The notes under the pieces are model-generated. The model was not told the origin of the DNA, did no database searches, and saw only the letters and a list, made by a program, of their open reading frames with translations. 64,000 bases of DNA from Ignelater luminosus (lineage: Eukaryota > Arthropoda > Insecta > Coleoptera > Elateridae): positions 455,267 to 519,266 of the forward strand of contig VTPC01000674.1 of NCBI GenBank assembly GCA_011009095.1. Reading direction: 5' to 3'. Every line of letters begins with the position of its first letter. Position 1 is the first letter of the stretch. This document shows, in pieces, positions 1 to 11,189 of this stretch. A program made the position numbers and the translations under genes.

Positions 1-447
1 GACATGTACAGCAGTTTAGGCTTGTTTTGGAGGAAAAAACTTTACTTGCTAGACATTATTTTATGAAAAATATTAAAGGTAAATACGGATAGGTCTCTCT
101 GGTATTTGCTGTCGGTATTTGAGAATAATTACTGTTGACGGTCTAATTTATGTATTTTTATTTGTTTGTGAATCCTGGAGGTAAACTAAACTAACTTTAA
201 CTTGACGAATCTTTGCATATACCGATCGGTCTAATTCAACGGAATAACACTCGTTTTAGTAAAGCTCTCTCCAAGTTAAAGCAATGACACGATATATACT
301 TTGTTTTTTTCAAACCTGGGTACTAGCTAGCTCGTCTATTTTCTACAACAAAGTAGTTTAGCATTTTTCTCAGAGATGTAACTAGCTTGCCCATTTTGTA
401 AAGTATAACTGCAAATTAAAGGGAAAAATATATATGTAGGTATTGAA

Positions 448-498
448 GTAGCTTAAGCTACCTAAAAGTAGCTAATCTGCAAGAAACAGCTTAAGCTG
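448..498. repeat. Two perfect palindromes sharing the core AGCTTAAGCT
   Basis: GTAGCTTAAGCTAC (448-461) and CAGCTTAAGCTG (487-498) are both perfect palindromes built on the same ten-base core, with a further AGTAGCTA between them. The function is unknown. They may be a decayed repeat or a pair of binding sites. Confidence 0.6.
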
Positions 499-535
499 CT
501 TAGAAATTTCTAAATCACCTAAAAACCATTTTAAG

Positions 536-553
536 TTATTATTATTATTATTT
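536..553. repeat. ATT microsatellite
   Basis: About five TTA/ATT units sit in tandem here in the intron. Confidence 0.85.
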
Positions 554-1192
554 ATTACACCTCCACGACGCTTATTAACGTTTCATCTGGAAAACTTAAT
601 AATAAGTTGTGCAGTTTCGTTGACGTCAGAAATTATTGGCGTGCAAAATATTTTGTCTTAGGGTATATAGGATGTACTGAAACTCATGATCCAGTTGCAA
701 TAAGTAGAAAATAGAGAGTGGAATAATGCTGAAATTTCCATATAAACTAGATATTAACCAAAAACAGTAATATTGGCCACCGAGGTCTCCTGATCTTGGT
801 CTCGGTTTCTTTTTGTGGGGATTTGTAAAGGAGAAAGATTTTGGATTTTTTTATAAATGTACCCGAAGGTACTAACTACAGCACGTTTACATGATTCACA
901 TTATTAACACCTGATATGCTTCACAATATGTGGGAAAATGTATGTTGGAGATTAGAGTTTTGTATTCAGGAAGAAAGGCGGGATATTTGAACATCATTTG
1001 CGTTAAATCTAATAATATTTTCTCCTAAATTAGTTATTAAAATAAGCATTTCATTATTAATATCCGTTATTGGTAGCTTAGTTAATTTTTGGTAATATCC
1101 AGTTAACTATGGAAATTTCCACATTTTTCCACTCTAAATCTTTGGTTTATTCTTCTTATAAGGAGGCTATTCCTGGCAATTGAATCATGAGT

Positions 1193-1450
1193 TTCGGGAC
1201 ACACCCTGCATACACTTTTTAGTGTTCGTAATGTACAGATCACCTCACATAAGACTGTGAGTTACCCTAAGCATAAGAGGAGCGCAGGAGATGAATCACA
1301 GAGACATACATATATGCGTATATGCTGATTTGCTGACAAGTCAGCGTACAGGTGAATTACCCCAACCCTCCGGTTTTGGACGATTTTTGATCATTTTTCT
1401 TAGTTTCAGACGTATAGCCCATTGCAACTTTTCAAATTCACACCCTGTAT
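1193..1450. repeat. Two ACACCCTG transposon-like termini
   Basis: GGACACACCCTGCATAC (1198-1214) and TCACACCCTGTATATG (1438-1453) resemble the right end of the fold-back element at 47-49 kb (CACCCTGTATA). The 230 bases between them have no open frame or internal repeat that I can identify. They are probably ends of two decayed non-autonomous elements. Confidence 0.35.
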
Positions 1451-1459
1451 ATGTACTTA

Positions 1460-2480
1460 CCAGTTAGCGTGTTTATATCTGGAAAGGTTTAGCGCATTTG
1501 TATTATCAAAATTAGATTACCTAACAATATTTTATAAGATTACAGTTAAACTTTCCACTTCATTCTCATGGGTTTACTATACATACTATTAATAAAACCA
1601 AAAATAAACAAATGCATTGTTTTATTAAAATTACTTAGTTCAGAGTTTTTATATTCAGTTTTTATAAATATTTACATTTGAAGAAAGAATCCGCAGAGAT
1701 TTTATTTTGTGAACCTATAAATAATAATTATGTCCTCCACTAAATATGTTTTGGTGCATAATGTCAGTTATGTTATGTTCTAACAGTTTCAAGAATGTTT
1801 GAAGGAAAATCGCAATATAGTCCCGCCTCATTTGTGAAAAATGAAGGAATAAGTGGTTAAAAAGCTTATTTAAATAAAATTTAGGTCTGTGTTCAAATAT
1901 TTTCTTTTTTTTAGGGGGTGGGGTATCAGAGGGTTTCAGAGGCTCGTAAAGGCTGTAATATTCTTAGCAAATATCGAGAACTGTACCTTTACTTCATCCA
2001 GAAATAATTATGATTCATGAAATTTTATTTCATATTCTACATCGATAAATCTTAAATGAAATAAAATTGTATTGATTTACATTGTTTTATTGCTTGTTAA
2101 TAATAACATCAGTACTAGATGTTATTTCAAACATTACTATTATTTCCACATTATTATAAATCCATCTTTTAAACAATAGAAAATGCATACAGATTTTACG
2201 ATTGTCAAGTGTTAACATATCTTTTGTTGTTATTGATTGTATAAAATAATAAGAATCTTCATGGGAAGTTTATACAGAAATAATTCAAACTTAATATTTG
2301 TTAACCTGAATTGTTATAACTTACCACAGTCAATAATAACAAGGAATATACAGAACGAAATGTACAATTTTAAGTGCTAATGTGTGAATTTGACCATGAA
2401 AGGCGTAGCTTCATATAGGGAATCAAAGGGTAATTTTACATAAAATGCCATCGATTCGTTGCAACCTTAAGCAGGAAGTT
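1460..2480. other. Intron stretch without recognisable features
   Basis: This is AT-rich sequence with short homopolymer runs. I see no conserved coding sequence, tandem repeat or element end in it. Confidence 0.6.
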
Positions 2481-2489
2481 GTCTAGCTG

Positions 2490-3070
2490 TTGTGGCGAAG
2501 CCCATTATCCTTTCTACGGACTGCTATAAAAGGGTTGCGAACTGTTCCTCTATTTCTTCTTTAAAAGCACAAGGTTTACTAACCTGATCGTCTTTGTCAT
2601 GCGACCTACGCATCAACCTTTTCTATTCTCGTCTGTTCCACACTTCCATATGCCAAAAGGAGCGATGGACTATCTACATACAATAAACTGTCTTATGAAG
2701 ACATTGCGTGGTAGGAGCGTTGTTGCCCGTAGCAGCTTCATGGGAACAGGTATGTAATGTGTTTTCCTTTTAGAATATTCACCTTACGGCATTCCTGATG
2801 AACGACCGCTAGTGTTAGCGAGAACGAGATAGACGATGGGCGGAGTATTAGTACTCTCGGGGGATTAGTCTACTTTCCAAGAGGTCCACGCTTAGTTGCC
2901 GGATTTCTCGGTTTTATGTCTGCATTGCTTTCTGAGCTACTGTTGAAGTCTCCGGCCCTGGCAGTCGAAAACGTGGTCGGACTGATTTCGATACGGGGGC
3001 GTACGCTGTCTCTGTCTTACAATTATCTGGGGATGGAAACTAGTGAACTTGCGTTTCTTGCGTTCTTTTG
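2490..3070 (+). other. G+C-richer island with TATA box, open frame and donor (speculative 5' exon)
   Basis: This island is visibly richer in G+C than its surroundings. It contains CTATAAAAG (2524-2532), an ATG at 2599 that starts a frame open for 50 codons, and a strong splice-donor match ACAG|GTATGT (cut after 2749), which would leave a phase 1 intron. No arthropod initiator (TCAGT) is seen about 30 bases after the TATA-like motif. The predicted peptide (starting MRPTHQPFLFSS) is not recognised and has no signal peptide. Its phase does not allow direct splicing to Notch exon A, so it is not an alternative Notch first exon in frame. It may be a first exon of a nested gene, a conserved enhancer, or chance. 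A second open frame at 2916-3113 in the island is not recognised either. Confidence 0.2.
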
Positions 3071-3831
3071 TAATACTTACTGTCAAACTATTATGACTTC
3101 TAATCTACTTTGATATCTTTAGAAGAAGCAGGCGCACTATCTTAACTATTTATCATTTACCTTCGCAGAATATAACCACTTTTATGATTTAGTTCCCGAG
3201 TTGAATGACTCGGCTGTTTTTTTTCACTTAACAAAAATTTGTTTATGAGAATGGCGGCGTTTATTTATAATTCACTCCTCATTTAATGTTAATGATAATA
3301 AAAAAAACTCTTTAATATTATGCTCGGTGGTCCATTCATGCATAACGTATAGTAATATAATTTATATTTCTTTTTAAGTAAATATTGGAGGGATTAAACT
3401 AGAATTGTTTAAAAAATAAAAGATTTAATCAGTATTTAGAAGGTATGAGAATCTAATCCAAACGTCATTATTAATTGTTCTAATTTTCTTGACAAATTAA
3501 GAGAAAGTGAACAAATTAGAATAAATTATTATTTGCTAAAAGTGATGGTGTATTTTCTATCTGGAAGATGATTATATTATTGTGAAAAGTGTATTGCTGT
3601 TTAATCATAGTTCATTTACTTTTTGATAGTTGGGATTTAAGAATAAATATTGAAAAGGTTGATGTTCTTGATTTTCTATTATTATTTAAAAATAAATATC
3701 CAAAGTGCAGTTTATATTAAGAAACCATCAATATGACATAATAAAACTGCGTATCTACAGCATACTAAACTATACTGAAACAAAACTAACGCTTGGAATA
3801 TTTATTGTCGATTAATTCGTCTTGAAAATCG

Positions 3832-3854
3832 TACAGGGTGTTTCACAAAAAGGT
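3832..3854 (+). repeat. ACAGGGTGT transposon-like terminus
   Basis: TACAGGGTGTTTCACAAAAA begins here. It shares its first eleven bases with the left end of the fold-back element near 47.46 kb. No matching right end was found nearby, so it is a solo or truncated end. Confidence 0.4.
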
Positions 3855-3859
3855 ACAAT

Positions 3860-6800
3860 AAATTGCAAAATGCTTTTTTTTATCTAACCCATTTTTATCT
3901 CAATATCACACACTGTCTCTTAAGATATGCTTAAACCAAATATATTTAAGTTTAAGTCTTCCGAAAATTCAATTTTACTCGACAATAACTCATTCTATGA
4001 GAATAATATAAAATTATCTTTTCTACTAAATTGATTGCTTTTTTAAAAAACCATAAAGGTGTGTTTGCCCTGATAAGAAATCCGAAATTCTCTATAAAAC
4101 AATCTTGTCAAATTAAGCAATGATTACTTACTTATATTAAATTATAGGAATGTAGACTGATAATAATGACTACATTGTAAATACAAAGAGTTACAAGTTC
4201 ACGAGTTAAGTCGATTAGTGACATTGCGTATTACAAAGTCGATGATGGACTTAAATTATGATGAATAGCAAGCACTAAGCAGCGGAATTGGACCGCCTAA
4301 GTCTAGCTCAGATTTTGATTGACTTTATAAAATTTCTTGTCAGTACTCAACTAGTCGATATTGTTATAATTGTGATTAGTCATCGAATTTTTAGATTGGA
4401 ATGTGGAGCTTGTTTAAGGCGTTATTGTAACCGCTAGATCTGTTCCTATATGTCGTTTATTGTCCTGCTTGATTATATTTTATAATTGTTACTTATTATC
4501 GCCCTGTCTTTTATTATTTTATGGTGATAAAATTTATGTAATCGCGTTCTGATTTTCAACTTGTAATAGACGCAGCGGCGTTATCAAGGCGAAAGACCGT
4601 ACGCTAAATTATTAATACAACTATAAATTAATATTAGTTTCGGCAAACAATCGAGATAAAGCATCTCCAGATCATTAAGCACATTTCAGTTGTATATGCA
4701 TTATAAAAATATTTATGAATAACCCAATTAACGAGATCATTTTTGTCGATAATAGACGGTTCGTGTCTTAATTAGAAATAAATAAACGTTTCGGCACTGG
4801 AAATAATTGAATCTTGAAAAGAACACAATTATCCCGCCTTGTAATCTTATTGTAGTTCTGCCCTGTTTTTTATTTTAAAAGAGCAATAAATGGATACTTA
4901 ACAGTTTCGTAAACCATTTTAGTTGTAGAATTTTATAGAATATGGACAACTACTTAACTATAGATAACTATCACATCCTAGTAAAACTCAGCTCGTGATG
5001 TGTGTGCGTTCTATATTTTTTTAATTAGAAAGTAAAAATGCGTATCTATGCTGTAAGATGGAATGTAATCTTACCTTCTGAACAGGTTTCTTTCTTTAAT
5101 ATTATTGTACGTTTATGTAAAGATTCTATTTATAAAGATATTTTAATTTTTTAAATTTTAACACTCCTTAAATGTATCATAATCAATAAAGAGCTGTCTG
5201 TATTTCACGGATTATTTTTTTGTATGGTATATGGTACTAGTCCGAATATTTGGTAATTGGGTTAACAGATTTGAGAGGTATTTATATTTAGTAAAATATT
5301 TAAATTTGCATGGGACACTAATAGTGTTGTTAAGTAAGACAGAGAATTATATGTTTTTACGAAAAGTGAGATAGTGGTGAAGTGTCTTATACTGCCTTAC
5401 TTTAAATATTATTCTATTTAGGCTACTTACACTTATTATTGTCCTATGGTGAACACTCTAGGTGACGGCTATAAACTTAATTAAAATTTTATGAAATCAC
5501 TTTGATTTAAACTATCCCAAGTGCTGCACTATCCAAAAATGAGTTAAGTATGCAGACATCACCTCAAATAATAAAAGACTTTTTATTAGATTGTTGTATT
5601 ACTTATAAATCTAGGATGTTCGAAAAGTAGTAACTATGAAACTGATTTAAATAAGTAGAGTAAATTAACTTTTTGATTATACCCTATGGGCATGTTAAAA
5701 ATGAACTACATCCCATGAAAAGATAGCTGAAGATTTAATGAGACTGTAATGGTGCATCATGTATAGGTAGAGACAACAATATCTTGCTCAAAATCGAAGA
5801 TAAAAACCAATTTTGATGTCGTTAAGAGTTTGAAGCAGGGACAACTGTTGTGCTTCCTGATTCTTTTTTATGAAGATCACACTTTCATATGGATGCGATG
5901 CTATGACCTAGCTTCTGAGGTTGGAAATCTAAACAGTCACTGTAGAAATGCTGAGGTAATACAAAGCTGGATTTCTTCCATTAATGATGCCCGGTCTCAT
6001 AACATTAATTCATGATTTTTGACCTTTTTTCTCTAATGATTTTGACATATACCCAGAACAGTCTAGTTCAGCTCCATTCTTTTGTCGAACATAATATACA
6101 ATACAATACAAATAATATTTAGGTGTTCTTGTTTTAGATGCTTAAGTTTCGGACATGAAGATGTTTGAAATTGATATATTAATTGGATTAGTATGCAGAT
6201 CTTTCTACAGAAATCTGAAGACCTATACAGGATACCGGTTTGTTTCCCATTTCTGATCGAAGAAAATAAATAAAATGTATACCAGGTTCATTTTATGTAC
6301 CTTGGTCATATCCTTTGCTATCAAGATTATAGACTTTTCCTTCCAATATTGAATGTATTCGTGTCAAAGCAAAAACATGTTTGGTATTGGCGATAGGAAA
6401 AATTTAGTTGTAGGGAATCTGCGAGTATGTTTTCAATCGATAAGATTTAAAACTTAAGAATACTGTCGACTAGCTGAAAGTACACAATTCTACATTATAA
6501 TACCGCATGTATGTGCCATGCAAACGAGCATTTTCATGTGCCCACTAGTGTTCTTCTAGAACTAGTATAGTTTTTGATCATTATTGATATTTAATTTTTT
6601 CTAATGACTTTTTCGTATAGTATAAAAAATGTGCAGTCCAAGATAATGGAGATTATTTATGGATAGTCCCAATTAATGAAGAGAAATTTGTCCAAGGATC
6701 TACAATAAGATAGAAAGGATGTAAGATGGTTGACTCATCTTTTTGTTATCTTTTAAAGATTTAGACCTTGTTTATCCTTATCCTTTGATCAATGACTGAC

Positions 6801-7340
6801 TCACCAAAGCGGACAAAAAATAACAAATTGGAGCTCTTAACCTTTGATCTATCGAGGACCAAGACACTTTTACATTGGCATTCGAAGGTCTTGATCCACA
6901 TCAGTGACTGTTGAAGAAACTAACAGATCTATAATCTCAAGTTTGGCCCTTCTGAGTTCCGTATTTTTGTGAAGGTCTTAATTTGCGTCTACTTTCAGTT
7001 TTTTTGGAGATTTGTGAATTCTTGCTTGCTTGCTTCTCAATTTTTGCAGGACTTAAGTTCTTGCAAATCAGAGCAATTTTTGCAGACTTTTAGATTCTTA
7101 TTGTAGGATTCCGAGTCTTAGAAGGCTTTCAAATGGACAAATTTTCGTGAGTCTTACAAACCTGCCGATTCCTACATTCAAGTCGGGAATCCCAATTACT
7201 TTGGTGTCCTTGATAACTGCATAAGGAAAATCGCGATTTTCAGTTGAAACAAACTACTAATAAATACATCTTTACAGATTCATGTAAAAGGGACCATCTT
7301 GAAACATAATTTTTATAATTTTACAGACGAAAGTTTTTTT
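3860..7340. other. Intron stretch, mostly featureless
   Basis: This stretch is AT-rich. The only notable points are a 61-codon open frame at 5830-6015 with fairly even amino-acid composition but no recognisable family, and a CTTG triple repeat at 7021-7035. The open frame has a non-ATG start and could be chance or a decayed element. Confidence 0.4.
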
Positions 7341-7342
7341 TT

Positions 7343-7353
7343 GGGGGGGGGGG
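7343..7353. repeat. G homopolymer (11)
   Basis: A run of eleven G directly follows a run of T. Runs of this kind are rare in the AT-rich background and prone to sequencing length error. Confidence 0.9.
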
Positions 7354-8224
7354 CACTCCCAAATAACTTGCCAATTCATCACCAAAGCTCACGGTTTGAT
7401 TTTTTTTAGTCGATATCAGTATAGATCGGTCAAAGAACATAAGGTTTTTGCTAGTATTAAACTTTTTGCCAACTTTAGAAGTAAATACCTAAACATTACC
7501 GTCCGCGTCTCTTAAAATCATGCAGTTAGTTATAGTTTATCTTATATCTTATATTCGATTTCGAAATCTGCAAATTCAATCAGAATCAAAATTAGATCGA
7601 AAAGCTAATCTAATTGTAAGTGATAGACGGTTGATGTTGAGATTTAAGGAAATATCTACTCTATAGGTAAAAAGCAAATTAAGTCTTTATTATGAGTGTT
7701 GATTTAGAAAAATCATTGGTTTATATTCTGGAAATCTTTGAGTTGTTCCTAATTATTTTTTCCTATGTTGATGTTAGTGTTACTTGCTGAAAAAATTTAT
7801 TGTTAATCTAGGTATAATAGTCTTCTGAATATCCATTATGGAAATTACTTTTAAGGTAGAAACTTTCAAAAACTAAATTTTTGTTAATTTATCAGATTTT
7901 GCTGTAGATTTTCAACTTTTATTTTTTTAAGTAACATTCTTGTTTTTACTAAATCTCTATTAAAAGCATTTACTCAAGAGGTTTGTCAGTAAAGTTCTTT
8001 AAAGAATGTTATTTAGTGCTTAGAAGATAAATAAGTAACCGAGTTAGTTCTGTATCATCTCATGTGTATTTCAGATTTATTTTCCTATCCTTACCACTAC
8101 TTCATCAATTCTTCGAATGCTTGAAATTTACATATGGCGAGAAGGTTGGGGATCTTAAGTGGATTGTCTAGTCTCAACAAGATTTTCACTCTCGCTAGAT
8201 TTTAATCATAGCGACTAACAAAAA

Positions 8225-8480
8225 ATTTTAGGCAGCCTCACGACGTAACAACAAACAGTCGTAACCATTCGTCTCCACCTCATTATATTTGCATTCCTAC
8301 CTGCGTTGAACCATCGACAAGTTTAACTTTCCGGATACCCACACGGCTGGCTGTATGCGTTCGCTTTTTGTTGTCTTCAACAACCACTGAACTAGATGCA
8401 GGTATAAAATTACCTTCGACATTGTTGGCGGCCAAAAGGAACGAGCAAACTCGGAATGCCCCGTCTTGGATAAATACTGT
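8225..8480. promoter_or_regulatory. G+C-richer intronic island, candidate regulatory element
   Basis: About 250 bases with much more G+C than the flanks and few homopolymers. No long open frame or repeat explains it. In insect developmental genes such islands often correspond to conserved enhancers, but conservation cannot be assessed from one sequence. Confidence 0.25.
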
Positions 8481-10516
8481 GATTAACTGTTAACTGTTGA
8501 ACAGCTAAAATGATCGATGTTCAACCGAAGATACGCATTTAATCTTTCTCTAGTTGAAAGTTGAAGGATAATTACCGAGTACATTTAGTGTAATAATTAT
8601 CGGGTGTTAGATTAAGGTGAAACTTACAGTTTTGGTTGAAATATCACTTTGTGGCTGTCCTAATTTCTTGTTTTATTTTTTTAATGGACAAACTTATTAT
8701 TTAATTCTGTATGTATTAGTTATTTAACATTTTTTTGGGAAGTTTGGTACCACCCTTGACTGTCACATACTGAATACTTCTGTGGCCTTTAAATAATTTA
8801 TTGCTTATTCCGTTAGGTTTTTCAAATTTTAGTAAAAGGCGCCATAAAAGACCTCAATAAAATTTCTAATAAAACTTAAGTAACTTAAAGTGGGTAATAA
8901 AATTTAAGTAGGCTGGGTTGTAGCATTATAATATGTAATACCATAAATTTAGTTGATTGATGTTCTTCAAATGTTTTATTGGTTTTAGGTAGTTTTAGGT
9001 ATTTGATTTAGAAAGTGCATGGGGGAGTTTAGTTGGTGTTGCATTAAGTTCCTGTTTGATAAATTCAATAGGAAAATAATGCTTCAGCTGAAAAGAAAAT
9101 GAATGCACGGTTATTGTTTGATTGTTATAGTAATTGAAAACGATAATTACAATCGTGGCACGCTCCCACATCTTCGTTAAAACAATCTTATCGTATTTAC
9201 TTTTTTCTACCTTTTTTATGATTCTATCTTATTTGCTGTTCGACATTTTCATTATGATGATGGTTGAAATGGTTACGTTCTGTAACAATTCAATTATTTA
9301 TTGTGTATTATTCATAAGAAATATTGAGTTTGTCTTCTTGAAACCGCTATTTACGTAGGTCATTCATCGAGTATTATACAAAAAAAGTTTTAAAGAAAGT
9401 GATTGTTGGTTTATTTTTATGCTTACTGACGTTGATGATGCAACTCTTAAATAGCATTATTATAGTTTTTACGTTTTAATTTATAAAAAATCGAATCAAT
9501 GCCTATAAATGATATTATTCTACAAACAATACCTGGTTACTTACGTAAGCCAACGAAAGCATTTTTTATTTTCAGTAAAAAATTATTAATTATGAGAACA
9601 ACCACATCAAAAGGAACAATGATTGAAATTTCAAGAATTATATTCGGAAACGTCGTGATAACTATAATGCATGTTTAGAATTAATTTATATTGAGTTCTC
9701 ATTAATTTACTGTTATGTGGATTCCTTTCTCAAATTGTAAAGATTGATGTATCAATTCTATTGGTATTCATCTATATTTGCATACAACAACGTGTACTTC
9801 CGCAAGTCATGAATGAAGTTATTCATTGTTATCAGTTTCAATTATTCAATATGTGATAACATTTATATGAATTTCACGTGTGGTGTCTAAAAATCACTCG
9901 TGTAAAACTCATTGAAACTGTCTTCTGCCACACCTCTTCCCTTGTAAATCTCAATGATATTTAATGTATTTTCGATAGATACAAATAGCTATAAGCTTTT
10001 TAACATTTGAATCTCCGATAATTATGCCTTGTTCAACATTTTAGGTTTGTAAAGGTTATGGAAAAAAAACAAAATGTCAATACATTATTAAATAGAATCA
10101 TTTATTTTCGAATTACTTTAATATAGACTGTGGTTTGAATAATAAGTAATAAAGTAATTTTTCAAAACAAGCAGTTGTTGGCATATAACATTTTCTTATG
10201 GTTACCTAAAGCTTAGTAAATGTTAAAAACTAGCTAAAATCGTTTCTATTAAATTGCCATTAGATTTTACGTTTTCCCAGTGGTAATAGAATAAAAACAC
10301 TAATAGGGCATTTGCGAATAATAAACAAAAGTAAATCTTTAGAAATATAATGTAGTTGAAACGGTCTTTCAAAGACGTAATATAGTTAATAAGTTGTAAT
10401 GTTCAATCATTCGAAAGAGAAAGGATTATATTTCATCGTTATCAAATTAAACCAAGCGTTTGGATACTTTGTTAGAACTTCAAAACAAATCGTTCAACAA
10501 TATTAAAGGATCGAAA

Positions 10517-10540
10517 TACAGGATGATGCAAAAAGTATGG
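10517..10540 (+). repeat. Degenerate ACAGGATG terminus
   Basis: ATACAGGATGATGCAAAAAG resembles the ACAGGGTGT-type element ends seen elsewhere in the window. It lies about 350 bases before the tandem duplication at 10.9-11.1 kb and may be the left end of the same decayed element. Confidence 0.3.
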
Positions 10541-10859
10541 CCTTAACTAGAGATACTCAATCAAGAAATCTCCAACTTTCATTTATGAATAGAAATCTGT
10601 TTAAAATTGTTAGTGATGTCGTAATTAATGGGTAAAACGACACTAAAATCAAATTTACCCACAATCTCATTTTTTTAAAATACTTACAAGGAAAAACAAA
10701 GGAAGGTCCTACATATTAAAACTTATATTTACATTATACAACAAAAAAGGTACAGTATCAATACAATACGATTCGGCGTTCCTGAGCTACAGAACAAATC
10801 TTTATCAACGAACTCTGAAGGAGTCGTTACTGAATTTGCGAAGTCTGTGCGTCTGTCTG

Positions 10860-11110
10860 TATGTCTGTCCGCATTTTTTGTCAAATTTTGAAATTTTTAC
10901 TTCAGATTTGGATTCTACATCAAAGACCACGTGGTATTTTCGTTTTTTGATAACTCTTTGGGAACATGGTCAAAATGGCCGTCGAAAATTAAAAAATTTT
11001 CATTTTTTTTTACTTGAGAATTATATTCTACATAAAAAAATAAAACAAACGGATACTTTTAGTTTTTTTATATCACCTCAGGAACATGGTTAAAATGGCC
11101 GCCAAAATTT
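10860..11110 (+). repeat. Imperfect tandem duplication, period 120 bases
   Basis: GGAACATGGTCAAAATGGCC (10961-10980) recurs as GGAACATGGTTAAAATGGCC (11081-11100), exactly 120 bases later. Each is preceded by a related segment containing TTTTACTT, ATTCTACAT and a T-rich stretch. The two units thus form a diverged tandem pair. An open frame across them (10836-11093) reads EHGQNGRRK in the first unit and stops right after EHG in the second. I treat the frame as a by-product of repetitive DNA and not as a gene. Confidence 0.65.
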
Positions 11111-11179
11111 GAAAAAGTAACGAAACAGGAGTTCGTTGTGGTTATGCTTTGCATTCCCTGATGTTTTTTAATTTTAGGA

Positions 11180-11189
11180 GGGGGGGGGG
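11180..11189. repeat. G homopolymer (10)
   Basis: A second G run, ten bases long, follows a T/A-rich stretch about 80 bases after the tandem duplication. Confidence 0.9.

Noticed and set aside
3240..3275. GAGAATGGCGGCGTTTAT reading ENGGVY as a possible EGF1 exon.
   Set aside because: There is no cysteine at the required positions and no donor in the needed phase.
7343..11189. The two G runs as G-quadruplex or element-end signals.
   Set aside because: Flanking sequences do not match each other, and each is a single homopolymer, so slippage or sequencing error explains them as well.
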